Below, in pieces: positions 34,079-46,356 of a stretch of DNA of 64,000 bases. The DNA is taken from positions 7,008,413 to 7,072,412 of the forward strand of contig JAJEKV010000003.1 in the NCBI GenBank assembly GCA_021234155.1, written 5' to 3'. The notes below the pieces were generated by a model. That model had not been told where the DNA came from and ran no database searches. It saw nothing but the letters and a program-made list of their open reading frames with translations. Position 1 is the first letter of the stretch. Each line of letters begins with the position of its first letter. The position numbers and the translations under genes were made by a program. The DNA is from Isoetes taiwanensis (taxonomy: Eukaryota; Streptophyta; Lycopodiopsida; Isoetales; Isoetaceae).

Positions 34079-34801
34079 AGGGCCATGTTTGACATCAGCT
34101 CAATTGCCTCACTGGCGTCCTAAAATTGGCTTGTAGGCTGGAGTTCGACCAAACATAAAGGGAAACACAAATGGCAAATCCTAAGGTGTCTATTTATAGG
34201 GTTGGAAATTTTAGGATATCTACTGGAAAATTCATGTTATCTAGCTATTGAGAACTTCAGTATTTGGTAGCTTAGAGTACATTATTTTCTTTAGGTATAA
34301 TTATTCCCACTACTTACAGTGTGGACCTGGATGCCTTTTGGAATTTCCAAAAATGTGCTAGGTGCAGTGTTTGAGTGGTGACACTTTTGATCCTTAATTT
34401 ATCTTTTCCTTTTAGTTTCTTAGTGTCCTAATACGTTTTCCTAGCTCAGTTTTTTATTTGAAGCTTACTGATCCTATCTTATCGCAGTGTAACCCTATCA
34501 TTCCTGGTTAACTATGGTCCACTACTCAAAGTGTGCGCCATAAGGCATTTTGGAACTTCCAAAAGTGCGTTGCGCGTACTGTATGAGTAATGACATTCCT
34601 AATGGCCAAAATTTTCAAGTTCTAATAAAATTTAATCTTATATTTGCTATGTATCCTAGTTAATTCCTTATATTAAGATGGAAAACAAAATTCCCTTCAT
34701 TCTAGGTTTGTGCTTGGAATATCAACTCCAAGAGTGACGATCTAGACTATTAGTGCCACTAGGAAATGACCAATGCTCAATCTTGGTCCTCTAACATCAT
34801 T

Positions 34802-34824
34802 GCTCTAATACCATTGTGACATCT
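34802..34824 (-). mobile_element. Possible LTR/primer-binding-site junction, copy 2
   Basis: Identical motif in copy 2; see 7638-7660. Copy 3 ends before this point. Confidence 0.4.
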
Positions 34825-34924
34825 CCTGCTCGTATACGATGCCCAACGGTATATAAACATAAGATTCCCTCCTGTCAGCTAGCACGCCAACATGATGCCG
34901 TCTATCAGGTGTCAGACTCTTGAT

Positions 34925-35140
34925 CAGTATTGGACAAAGTTTTTAAATCCAATCAGAAATTTTCCTACTCTTTCATCAAATAGCCGGATAATTTTAGTTC
35001 CCAATCGGAAATTTGTATTACTCTTATACAAATATGCATAAAAATCTACTGGAATTTTTCCTATAATGCGCTAACTCAACTGGAAATTCTTAGTTTCAAC
35101 CGGAACAAACCTTCTCTACCCCGAAGTTTGCCCAACAGTG
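34925..35140. mobile_element. hAT-type MITE, copy 2
   Basis: Same element and the same CTCTTGAT flanks (34917-34924, 35141-35148), so it was inserted before the segmental duplication. Confidence 0.8.
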
Positions 35141-35695
35141 CTCTTGATGGTGGGAAAGAATCTGATGGGGAAGAATAAATGTGTCATTCATCCCATCTCC
35201 CTTGGTATCAACCTAGCTAGGGAAGCGCATAAACATAAGCACAAATCATCACGTCGCATCAATTACATTTAACCATCTCAAAGGGTTGGATCACCATAAC
35301 AATATCATATCCTAGCAGATACAACAACAACAACATCAACAAGGGGGAAGCTCTACCCAGGCTGAGACTCATGGGGTAGACTGACGGTTAAGATTCTCCA
35401 GAAGTCAATGCTGACAAAATTCATGGCAAATGGATTTCGTTGGCATAAGAAAATGGATGTTGGAAAGTCCACTCCATCCATCCCATTGGAGCCTGATAAG
35501 GATTGGGGATGTGACCGTGGCCTGCTGGATGCATAGTCAGAGGGACTTCTCTAGGGTTTCATCTCCCCAATCCCCTCCAAAAGGTCTATACCAACTACGA
35601 GCGAGCTAGAGAGCCACTGCTCATCTACGACTTGAACCCCATTGAGGCGACGCATCACCCAGGAGGTATCAAGCCCATACCTTGCCCACACTCAG

Positions 35696-36111
35696 TGGCA
35701 TTGCCTTTAATTGATGCAGAAGTGTTGAGGGCTGAGTATGCAGATTACAAAATCCATGCTTTAGCTAATTGGTAGCATAAAAGCATGGAAGATGTTTGTG
35801 CTATGATCGCTTCAAACCAAACAAAGGAGGTACGTTTCAAAAACATTCTAATGTTGCTTCAAATTTCTTTAGTTCAATGTGCTAGCAATGCAATTTGTGA
35901 AAGCATATTCAGCCATAGAACTAACATCAAAACAAGAGGGCGTCCATTGATGGGAGCAGAGAGTTTAAATGCAAGTCTTTTCATTGTTGTAAATGGAACT
36001 GGTAAAGCAAGAGACTTTGACTTCAGAAAGAGTATAGAATTGTGGAGAAAGAAGGCTGATAATCGAGGTCGCCTTATCTATACTGGTGAACCAAGATGCT
36101 ACTTAGTTTAG
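35696..36111 (+). pseudogene. hAT transposase C-terminal fragment (locus A), copy 2
   Basis: Identical in structure to 8531-8947, including the TAG after ALANW and the open hATC part from MEDVCAMIAS to the natural stop. Confidence 0.88.
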
Positions 36112-36209
36112 TAGGCTGTTGATAGTAATGTAACAGCCTAAAATTTTGATATATAGTGGGCTATCTATGTACTACCCACAAAAATGGCTTTGTGTATTCT
36201 CACAATTTT

Positions 36210-37738
36210 TTTTTTTTTTTTTTTTTCTGTTTGAAGTCAAGTATCTGTATTATATTCAAAGGATAAAACGTTTACATACATACAATTGAGTCCGGGAGCT
36301 GCTACCACTTTCGTATCCATGGATAGCAGTCCGGACACTGGGCCTAGTACTCTTTTAGCCCTCTCGACTTCTTCTCCATAGGATACTACAGGAGGAGAGA
36401 AGGACTAATTTCCTAGACCCTAATGACACAACTAGGGCGATTCTTGAACAAGAACTACCGGCCTCTTCTCCAAAAGCAGATACTATGGGAGCTAAGTTCC
36501 TGTCTTTCCACATGCCCCAACTGCATCATTGCTTCAAAAATAGGCCCTCAGATATAGCAAAGAAACTAAACCTGAGATTACCAGCAGCAAGAAAGGGAGT
36601 AGCCAATCGCACTGGTCAGCTGCCAAACTAGAGACAGGATCCTCTTTATGCTCCCCTGCCGAAGATTGTGCTGATCCCATCAGCTGCTGCAGCAATACTA
36701 TAGGGGGTGCCTCATGCAATGAGGCACTCGACCTTCTTCTCACCAACGAACCAAAGGGAGTAGCACCGCTAGAATCCTGACCCACGCTTGACCCATCTGC
36801 ATCTAGCCATGCAGGCCTTGTCTTCCTGCAAGACCAAGAATGTAACCTTTCTAGGGTCTCCCGCCTACTAGAAGTCCATGACTTTTGAGTTGTCCCATTC
36901 TTGCAGACTATCAATTCTCAAGCCACCCCTTGCTGGGAAAGGGGAGCACGGGCCCTGCTAATTGTTAGACAAACAGCCACACAGTTTTTGAAACATTTGC
37001 AACAGAAATGCAGAAGTGCTCATCTTCTGTCAAGGGGTCTGGCTCTTGCAGATACTAGCACCAACATAAAGAAAAGGGTTATAGAATAGTACTATAGATG
37101 CCAACAACGTCTTCTTCTCAGCTGTCATAATACTACAGGGGGGCAACAGTTGTTTCCAGTTTGTCTAACACCAAGCTAATCTTGAAGATCCCTTAGAAAA
37201 GTTTTCTAGCGGGAATTTGTACTTGAAGAGTGGTTCCTTCTTCTTATGGCAACACATACTGTGGGGGTTGTTTATATCATTTCCTGGAATTTGCATCCCT
37301 TCTCAGCCCGGACCACTAGGAGTCGACAAGAACGAGATCAATGGCGAAAAGGAGCATCACTTTACCTCTGAAACTAACTTGAGGCACACCTCCCATAGCC
37401 GGAAACCTGTGGCAGATGCATAAACAAGAAGCAGAAATACCAAGTGCACTCACCTTGCCAAGAACCTCAGAGCCTCTAAACTGTTATCATTAGAAGCTAA
37501 AAGAAAGGGAAGGGAGCTTCCCTAGTTTTTGCACGAAAGGGAAAGAAAGGAAGAAGACTTCGGCTGCAAGAATGCTTCAAACAGCCCAGCCTTCAGGAGC
37601 ACAGATCCCTAACTGCCTTCCAGCATCCGGGGCAGTCTTGATTCACCAAGGAAGTGGGGTCGGCCATAGCCTCCCCCTAGGTTTTGCTCAAGAAAACGGC
37701 CGCCATCGCCGGCCCGTTATCGGCCTCCTCCCACTCTG
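36210..37738 (-). mobile_element. Poly(A) retroposon at hAT locus A, copy 2
   Basis: Same insertion with target repeats at 36196-36209 and 37739-37752. The T-run is longer than in copy 1. The 126-codon minus-strand frame (36914-36534) is intact here. Confidence 0.75.
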
Positions 37739-38064
37739 ATTCTCACAATTTTGTACTTGGTTATATATCTTTTTTATAACAAACTTGTTTTGTTTCATTC
37801 GTGGTCTAAAAAGATGTATTTTGACAATATCAAAATGTTCAGATTATCTTCTAAGTGTGATTGAATCAGCAAATTTCCGAGGATTTTCAACAATAGTAGG
37901 ATTTGCCGAAAGAAAATAAAAAGATCCGATAATCATATATTAAGGAAGGCATTTTTGCTAGGAAGTAATTTTCCAATTTCGAACCTTGCCACTAAGTACT
38001 CACAATTGACCTTCGTTGGACCATCAATAGACCATGCATTTAGCTCAATTTTTAATTGTTCTTA

Positions 38065-38168
38065 AGGTGGGCTATTAAAAGGCAAGGGTGGGCTATTAAA
38101 GGACAAAAGTGAGCTATCAAAGGGTAAAAAGTGGGTTATTAAGGGGCAAACAAGTGGGCTATTGTAGG
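38065..38168. repeat. Minisatellite, about 21 bp x 5, copy 2
   Basis: Same array as 10903-11001, with all five units readable, the second as GTGGGCTATTAAAGG. Confidence 0.75.
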
Positions 38169-38323
38169 GGAGTGGGTGAAAGAAGGGCACCCTCTCCTAA
38201 AAGATAAATTACTATGGACAATGATCTGGGATTGGAAGGACACCTTCTTTTCACCTACAACATAAGATTTTGCAATATTCAGAACTTAAGTATAGTGTAA
38301 GAAACATGAATTGTTTAGTTTAC

Positions 38324-40217
38324 CTGCAGTTTTAGTTCTTCCTTTCTTGATACTACCCATATCTGCATTGACACAATTGGAATCATAAGCAAAATAAGAA
38401 ATGTAAACACTTGATTCAGAATCAAGGGGAGATGTAGAGTAGATAGAAGCAAAATCTGCAGAAAAAACAAGCAGATGCAAATCAAAACAGAACAAATGTT
38501 AAATAGATGCAAGTAGGTTTTTATTACAGGCAAACTTTCTGCTTATAATGTAACGACAAAATAGAAGTACATTAGTGTGCATAGCTATCAGAATGTAAAG
38601 GAAAACCAAATACTAAATTCAAATGCATTTCAGAACATATGTAAAATGTAAAGAACAAAATATTTTATCAATACACCCTATCAAATACATCATTCAACAT
38701 TGAATGTAAAGGAAAATCAAATACTAAATTCATATGCATTTCAGATCACATGTAAATGTAAAGTACAGTCATATGCAATACACGCTATCAATACACCAGC
38801 AAAAGGAATTCGGAAAAAGCACTTCATGGCACATGTAAATGTAAAAAACGAGAAGCAAATACATTTCCTCTTTACGGTAAAAGACAAAAATCATGCCAAA
38901 TCAAATGCTAATCTGACTTTATGTACATAATGGAAACTTACTACATCTAAGTACACTCAAACTAATTATGTAATGAAAATAGAAATAGATGTACCTTGAG
39001 AAGGGATTCCTAAGCAGTGTCGCAGGTCCTCGGACCATGAACAATCATGTACACATGTATTAAATAATTTGAAACCACGAATACAAGACAAAATAGACAA
39101 TATGTATGACCACAGAGTGGAGATATTACCATGGTCGAGTCAAGGCAATCATTGCAGCTGCTGCAAGTATTGGTAATATGTGAGGATGAAGCACTCCGTC
39201 TTGCTGCGAGTATGGGAGCGGGCTGCAGGCCTATCGGGTTTGATCTTTCCAAATGCTTAGTCATCTCCTTTATTCTATTCTCACAGTTGAAATTAACTTC
39301 CAAATCCCTGCTGATTTTTTCAATGGCAGCTTCTAATTCTTGCAAATCAGCCTTTTAACAATGAGTGGAAATCATTAGAGCATCTAAGTCAGTAATATAA
39401 CTTGATTTCTCCTCCTCTAAGTGGGATGCCAAAGCCATTTGCACATCAGTTGGCTTCCCGCTTGCTTTTAAACCTGCCATAATACTGAACTGCTGACATA
39501 TTTGTGCATCTTTATTCTGCACAAGTCTTGTCAAGAAGCTCTTATCACTCTCATGCTTCAACAGTTCAATTTCTATTGCTTTCCTTTTCTCTTTTAAAGT
39601 CTGTATTTCATCAAGCATGGAGACAGAATCTAATGCTCTTCTTTCCCTCCACCTTTTCATCATTTCCAACTGCTGCCCCAATTCTACCTAAAGCATACAT
39701 TTAGTAGCTTTAACATTGGAAGATTTTACTGTAGCTAATTCTGTCAGGTCAGATTCTTTTTGAGGGCCTTTTGAATGAAGACTTGCACTTGCTTTCACCT
39801 CATCCCAATCAATGCTTATTCCTCTGTAATGAAGTGCATATGCTCGGGCAAAATACAATGGAATGTGATGATTTGCAATGTCCTTCCTATAAAAAACGTG
39901 CTCATACACAGAAAAAAATCTGCCATCCAAATAGGCTTAATCCTGCACTCTTGATAACCCCTCACAGTAGGGGCTTCAGAACCCCAAACATCCTGCACTA
40001 TTTGCACTAGCCCTGGAAACATGCTATCAAAATTGTTGCTCCTAAGTTGTCTGATGCTTACCTTGTCAAACTCGGGCGGCAAAACCTCCGTCTGAAGAAG
40101 ACCCACTCTTGAGTTTTTGGCGGCAGTTCTAGTGGGAGACCTTGGCATGGGCTTTACAGGTTTGTTGCGAGGAGATTTCCTTGGAGTCGATGTCTTTGTT
40201 CCAAGATGCTTCGTCAT
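38324..40217 (-). pseudogene. Coiled-coil / RING-like protein gene, copy 2
   Basis: Equivalent of 11158-13056. The middle is better preserved here: 39681-39355 runs from GQQLEMMKRW through MAGLKASGKPTDVQMALASH to MISTHC and the shared TAA, and the RING-like block is at 39345-39010. The N-terminal frame (40217-39816) and the next (39930-39688) overlap with a frameshift at KPIWM. The downstream exon is 38455-38324. The TAA shared by both copies argues that this is a real disablement older than the duplication, or that an unrecognised short intron lies here. Confidence 0.55.
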
Positions 40218-41090
40218 GATCTCTTCCTTGGTGCTTCAGCTCTCTGAAAATGCAAGCTTTTGGCTATGGAGGTCCTGATCTTGGCTATGGAGGTTCGATT
40301 ATAGATGTCAAACTTTCGGCTATGGAGGTTCGGCGGGAGGAAGGTTGAGCAGAGGCGGGGAGGAGAGTTCAAAATTATTTCCCCTATTAATGATTCATTC
40401 CAAGAATAATAATTTACGGGGAGGGATTTCCTTACATTTTGAATTTGTAAATGTAAAATCGCACTTTTTTTTTGCCCACCCTTTCATGCTTCTACCGGTA
40501 AAGGAATGATAATAAAGGAGAAAGAAGAGACATGCTTTGAATCTTTGTTTTTCCTTCAATGCTTTGCCACCTTTATAAACTGTAATTTGTGTTCCCAAAG
40601 TTCTATCTGATCCTCTATCCTTTCACATCTTTAGAGTAAAAGAGAGAAATATGTTAGTTACTATGTTAGATGTTATTATAGAATGTTCATGATAGTTTTT
40701 TTTTTTTTGTATATTATTATGTATAGAATGTTTTGATTTTGCATGTTTTCACCAATCAGATTTGTAATCATGAAGAAAGAGACAAGAAAAAGGAAAACCA
40801 CAGGCCTTCTTGGTCTTAATATCTTAGATATGTTCAAGAAGATTAAGGAAAAAAGATGATGAAGGAAATCCTAAACCCGATGAAGATGCAAGTGAGGGTG
40901 AAGATAATGGCAATGAAAAACTATGTTCTAGTACAAATGGTTGAAGATATGGTTATGGATGCGTTATGATAAGGAGAAGGATGCAATATTTTGCAAAACA
41001 TGTGAAGCTTTTGCCATTTCAGGTACTTTTAGCAGTTCTTTTATCATTATGATGTTCTTAGTTCTCTTGTCGTATATATATATGTATATA

Positions 41091-43075
41091 CTAGTAATGG
41101 TACCCAGCCTTGCTGGGCATAAATTAGGAACCTTTAATTTCTTTCTTTTTTTATTCTCCCTTTTTTTTCTAACCCCGTTCTCCCTCCCTTTGCCTTCCCT
41201 TTCCCCTTTCCCTTTTTTTCTTTCTCTTTTTCTTATCAGCTTTTTCCCTTTCTTTTTATCTTTCCCCGCTCTTCCCATTTTTCCACTACTCTCTTTCCCT
41301 TTCCTTTTCCCCTTCCTCTCCCTTTTCCTTTTCCTTTTCTCTTTCCCGTTTCTCATGCATTTTTTTCGTTCTCTTTTGCTTACCTTTTCATGTGCCCTTT
41401 TCTTCCTTTCCCCACCCTCTTCCTCTTGATCACGTGCCCTTTTCCCCATCTCTTTTCCCATTTCTCTCTCCTCTTTTCCTCATGCTCTTTTTGCTTTCCC
41501 TTCTTTCCGCTTCCCTTTTCATTTCAACTTTCCATTCCCTTTTCATACTTTCCCCACCCTTTTGCTTTGCAATGTTCCCTTTTTCCCTTTCCTTTCTCTT
41601 TCCCCTTCCTTTACATTTTCCCTTTCCCGTTCCCTTTCGCTTTTCATATGCCTCTTTCCATTCCCTTTTGTCAACCTTTTTTATGTACCCTTTTTCCTTC
41701 TTTCCCCATCTTCTTCCCCCTTTTCCCCTTTCCACTTTCTCCTTTCTTGTTTCTTTTTTCTTTTCCCTTTCCCATACTCTTTTTCCCTTTCTTTCTTCTA
41801 TTTCCTCACCCTTTCCCTCTTCCCTTTTTTCTCGTGCCCTTTTCTCCTTCCTCTTTTCTTATTCCTTGCTCCCTACCCTTTGTCTATTCTAATTCCCCCC
41901 CACCTTTTTCCTCATTTTTCCATCCTTTCCCTCTTCCTTTTTCTCGATGCTCTTTTTGCTTTCCTTTTTCTCTTTCTTCACCCTTTCTCTTTTCCCTTTT
42001 TTCACGCCCTTTCATTTTTTCTCTTTTTCTCGTTCCCTTTTCCCAAGTTCTCTTTTTCCCTTTTCCCCTCTCTTTTCCTTTTTACTTTTCTTTTTCCCAT
42101 AGACTTTGCAACCTTTTCTTATTTTCCCTTACCTTTTTCTCCTTTTCTCACCTTTACTTCTTACCCTTCTCGCGGTGCTCTTTTTCCGTTCCCTTTCCCC
42201 CTCGCCTATTCTATTCCTTTTTCTATTTTCTTTTATCTTTCCATTTTCCTTTTCTCCTTCTCTTTCCTTTTTCCTCTTACCTTTCCTTTATTCCTTTTCC
42301 TTTTTCCCTTTTCCCTTTTCCCTTTTCCCTTTTCCCTTTCATCGTTTTTCCTTTTCCCTTCTCCTCTTCCTTTTCCCTTTTCCCTTTTCCCTTTTCCCTC
42401 CCTCTTCCTTTTCCCCTTTTCCTTTTCCCTTTTCCCTTTTCCCTTTTCCCTTTCATCGTTTTTTCCTTTTTCCTTTTCCCTTTTCCCTTTTCCCTTTTCC
42501 CTTTTCCCTTTTCCCTTTCATCGTTTTTCCTTTTCCTTCCCCTTTTCCTTTTCCTTTTCCCTTTTCCCTTTTCCCTTTCATCATTTTTCCTTTTCCCTTC
42601 CCCTTTTCCGTTTCCCTTTTCCCTTTTCCCTTTTCCCTTTTCCCTTTCATCGCTTTTTCCTTTTCCGTCCCCTTTTTTTTTTCCCTTTTCCCTTTTTAGT
42701 TTTCCCTTTTCCCTTTTTAGTTTTCCCTTTTCCCTTTCATCTTTTTTCCTTTTCCCTTCCCCTTTTCCTTTTCCCTTTTCCCTTTCATAGTTTTCCCTTT
42801 TCCCTTTCATCATTTTCCTTTTCCCTTCCCTTTTACGTTTCCCTTTTCCCTTTTTCCCTTTCATCATTTTTCCTTTTCCCTTCCCCTTCCCCTTCCCCTT
42901 TTCCCTTTTCCCTTTTCCCTTTTCCCTTTTCCTTTTCCTTTTCCTTTTTCCTTTTCCCTTTCATATTGAAGCCATAGTCAAGATGACACGCACACATCAT
43001 CTCCACCATTGGTCAATCAAATCCTCGACCGTCCGATTTAGGGTGCGGTCCATTACACAACATTATAATATAAGA
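41091..43075 (-). mobile_element. Complete non-autonomous Helitron in the hAT intron, copy 2 only
   Basis: On the minus strand it starts TCTTATATTATAATG (43075) and ends with the hairpin GCCCAGCAAGGCTGGG and ACCATTACTAG (41091). Flanks are ...GTATATA on the left and TATTACTAG on the right. Copy 1 (13920-13945) has these joined directly, giving the exact empty site between A and T. It shares its 5' end with the Helitron at 46496-49378. Internal sequence is almost all polypyrimidine (41140-42965), with about 100 bp of ordinary sequence near the 5' end. No gene. Confidence 0.95.
41140..42965. repeat. Polypyrimidine tract, (CCCTTTT)n-like
   Basis: About 1.8 kb of nearly pure C/T on the plus strand. 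It is degenerate on the left and becomes a regular TTTTCCC heptamer array between about 42290 and 42960. It is interrupted by short CATCGTTTTT units. Very long open frames here are artefacts, because all stop codons contain a purine. Confidence 0.95.
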
Positions 43076-44033
43076 TATTACTAGTTACTAGATTGATAAT
43101 CGATCGGTTAGTTGCAGCAAGTGGGCCTTTTACGTGTGGAGGAAGTAGAAATTTTAAGACATCGAGTTTTTATGATCATGCAGCCTCAAGAACTCATGTT
43201 GCAGCAGAGAAAGCAAATGCCGAGAAGGAAAAAATGCCACTGATAGAAGCAGTACAAAAAATGCAATCTAGTGTAGAAGGAGCTATGCTAAATATGTTTA
43301 GAGCGGCTTATACATTAATGATTATGAAATGTAGTAGACTTGATTGATTTGGTAGGCTGCACTGTAATAACTAAACATTTATATTGGAATGACCATGCAT
43401 GCCAAGGCTTTATTGCTTGTATTGGGGACAGCTTGCTCTTATCTATAATTGAGGAAATGAAATGTAGCCCCTTTTTTGGTGTGCAAGTTGATGAGTCGAC
43501 GGATGTGGCAACTCAACAACATCTTGTGTTACGTGTCACTTATTTGGAGCATAGTGGCCAGCTTAAGAATAAATTTTTAACAATTTTAAGGGTCAGGAAA
43601 GCTAATGCAGCCACATTACATGACTTCTTAGTAAGCCATCTTAAAGAAGCTGGTCTTGATATGACTAAGTTAATGGGATTTGGGTCTGATTGAGCATCTA
43701 CAATGATAGGAAAGAAGAAAGGTGTCGCTGCTACATTGAAGGCTTCACGTCCTTATATGACTAGTATCCACTGCATTGCTCATCGTAAAAATTTGGTCGT
43801 GCAAGATGCAGCAAAGGGATCATATATGAAATGGATAGAAGATATTGAAAATATGGTCAATTCTATTGCAGCTAATTTCTCTCGCAGCAGCTTAAGATTA
43901 GAAAAGTTGCAGGAATTATTGAATGAATGTACATGTGCAGCTTGGAGATTGGAAGGGATTCAAGAAACACGTTGGTTGAGTAGACATAGTGCCATTGCTA
44001 AGCTATGTGAGGATTTGCCCGCCGTCTCTCAAA

Positions 44034-44796
44034 CCTTATAGTATTTTGCAAACTTTAATATACAGTATACAGAAACTTGTACATGCATACCCCACAAACG
44101 AGGATCGCTATGTACGGTCCAGATCTTGGAATAACGGGCAAATATGCCTATCCGACAGCTCTCGTTGCCCGGAGTAACCCCCCGTGTGAATATGCACCCA
44201 AACCAAAGGGGGTTTAAGGGGGATTTTAATTTAAATGTGTTAAATGCAATGGTTTGTGTTAATAATGTTAATGGTAGTTGTGTGTTGATTGTTATATTAA
44301 AAAAAATTTTGGGCCCTTCGGGCCCTAACTAAAGCAAACATAGGTAAACTTTATGGGCCTAAATATTAATTACTAAAAAGCACAATAACATCAAGACAAA
44401 CAAATTATTTCCACAAAGCATTCATAAGCATATGCCATATGTAAAACAAACTTAATTCCGCAAAGAGGGAGCATCAATACAAAAGAAATGGCAATCATAA
44501 CCGGCATTGGCATCCAATATCTAGCATTAAAACAAGATATGATTTAAAATCATCCCCGAGCTGCCAGGATTGCAAATTCTTCTCTGGGAAAACCACATTA
44601 TGGCATCAATTGCATCATATAATTCATCTGGCAGCTTTATGGTGCAAATGCTATCTTATAAATGTTCCCAAAATGGCAGTTTCAAGTTCTGGCTCTCTTC
44701 AACCATCCTTTTGTGAGGTGCGACATTGATGGGAGAATAAGGATATACGGTGTGGATATACGGTGCTGGAACATAAGAGAATCCCGTGACAGTTAC
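44034..44796. other. Left part of the 2.3-kb insertion
   Basis: Apart from GGGCCCTTCGGGCCC near 44313 and intron-like sequence following the last myosin XI exon, nothing is recognised. Confidence 0.4.
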
Positions 44797-45760
44797 CGGG
44801 CACAAATCATGGGTGATCTCATCAAGGGATTTCTTTGGTTTTTGATGTATTACCTGCAGCAAGGACAATTAGTTCGGCATTGATATCTAACAGAAAGTTT
44901 TTGAGAAAGAAAACCCTCGATTAACTAATGTGCAGTTAGTTAGACAGAGATCTCTTACTAGAAAACCAACTGCTTGTCTGATGTACTTCAGTTCATCCCA
45001 GGAAGAACCCGCATACTACATCAAAAGATGATAATAATTAACTTAGCTCTAGAAGTCAAAGCAACATTGCTGAAATAAGAGAAGAACAAAATGATGTGAT
45101 CCTACCTGATCAGATGCTTCATATATCCAATGTTCCAATTCTGCAAGACCAGCCTTGACATATTCACCATTGCTGAAGGAACAACATTCACGCTGCAACA
45201 ACAAACTACAGAAAGTGAAGTGTTTAGAAATAAAAGTTCACAAACTTCCATTTGACCAACTGTTCCTGAATCCTGATTTGTTGAACAACTGAACATTGAT
45301 AAATGAAAATATCTGGGTGAAAAGCTTGCGGACCAGAAAAGGTGTCACCTATAAGACAAGTTTAATCATAAAATGATTGCAATGGTTGCAAATATATCCC
45401 CAAAAGATTCTTATAATAGACTGGTTAGACTCTTGATGATGCTATGCCAGTGACTGCTCAATGTTTGTTCTTGGCCATTACTCAAACTTGGCGACCTTGA
45501 AGTTTGTTTTCCAAGGCTTGCCCTCGATAAAGGGTGCACGCCAAGATCTAACCTTTAAGCAATGTGCTAGGGTAGGATATATTCATCCCCTCGGTTTGAT
45601 AAACATACACGAATATGTATTATATACACGGGCTAAGAAGAGGGGAAATCTCTTTTTCAAGTTATCTCTTATGATGCCGTAAATTTTTCCACATAGGCCG
45701 CGGAGTCTTTGTTTGAATAATAAAGCGGGATATTTTGCTTCAACCTGCCTTGAAACTTCT
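44797..45760 (-). pseudogene. Captured myosin XI C-terminal (DIL/cargo-binding) fragment
   Basis: At least five exon-like blocks in myosin XI order. About 45755-45660 reads [15 protein letters not shown] and [12 protein letters not shown]. About 45460-45400 reads LSSHWHSIIKSLT. About 45350-45280 reads PFLVRKLFTQIFSFINVQLF. 45192-45106 reads [20 protein letters not shown] and then HWIYEASDQ. 45015-44959 reads YAGSSWDELKYIRQAVGFL. 44853-44797 reads VIHQKPKKSLDEITHDLCP. The last three have proper AG and GT borders. Myosin XI moves organelles on actin, and this region is the cargo-binding globular tail. Motor, IQ and coiled-coil parts are absent and the first block is frameshifted ([10 protein letters not shown]), so it is a non-functional passenger. 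Confidence 0.92.
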
Positions 45761-45949
45761 AGGCTTTCGATCCAGATCTGTCACACGGCTCTGAAACAAA
45801 TGGTGATTGCACCCCTCTTAAACGAATGCAGAATGGTCCCCTCAGACAGTTCCTTAGGTTCACCCTGAAAAACCCATAATTTACTGTACAAATCTGAGCA
45901 TAAACGATAGAGAAGGATCTGCCAGCCTAAGTCTGCTTACAAGATGATA

Positions 45950-46356
45950 GCCACATCTTAGAGATTTGTCGATTTGGGTACCAAAAATCCGCCATAGCCA
46001 TGCAAGCCCAAAGCTCGGCTGCCGAAATAGCTCCAGATTTGAAGCTTGGAATCCAGCAATCCCCAAGCACGAGTTGCTCCTTTCCTACACAAATAACGGA
46101 TGTCTGAAAACAAGGGCTTATTCCAGAGAGGAGAGCCACCATCTCTTCCGCTGGACCAATTAGGGCCACAATAATTTCCATACCTTGGAAAAAACTTCGA
46201 AAGAAATGCTTTGGCGCCGGAATGCCATGGAAACTTTGAATAGTATGGCCAATCGACGACTAAGAAATGGTGCACTCTAGATGTACGCATTAGTACATCC
46301 ATTCGAATACGCCATGAAATCTTAGGAAAACCTTTGTGAAAAGCGTACAAAAACAC
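45950..46356 (-). pseudogene. Captured exon resembling a plant PLA2-like protein
   Basis: The minus-strand frame reads VDWPYYSKFPWHSGAKAFLS, then FFPRYGNYCGPNWSSGRDGG and SPLWNK. The YGNYCGPNW...GG stretch resembles the calcium-loop region of plant phospholipase-A2-family proteins. The expected downstream DxCCxxHD catalytic motif is not present after SPLWNK, where sequence of unknown origin follows. Assigned from memory of the family pattern, so moderate confidence. It has the same strand as the myosin XI fragment. Confidence 0.45.

Noticed and set aside
41390-42977. Long plus-strand open frames of over 460 codons (and matching minus-strand Lys/Glu/Gly frames)
   Set aside because: They lie wholly in the polypyrimidine tract. 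Stop codons need a purine, so C/T-only DNA is open in all plus-strand frames. The Phe/Leu/Pro/Ser composition is that of the repeat, not of a protein.
44300-44330. GGGCCCTTCGGGCCC as a viral replication-origin stem-loop or a terminator
   Set aside because: There is no conserved nonanucleotide loop and no replication gene nearby. A short GC palindrome in plant DNA is not evidence of either.
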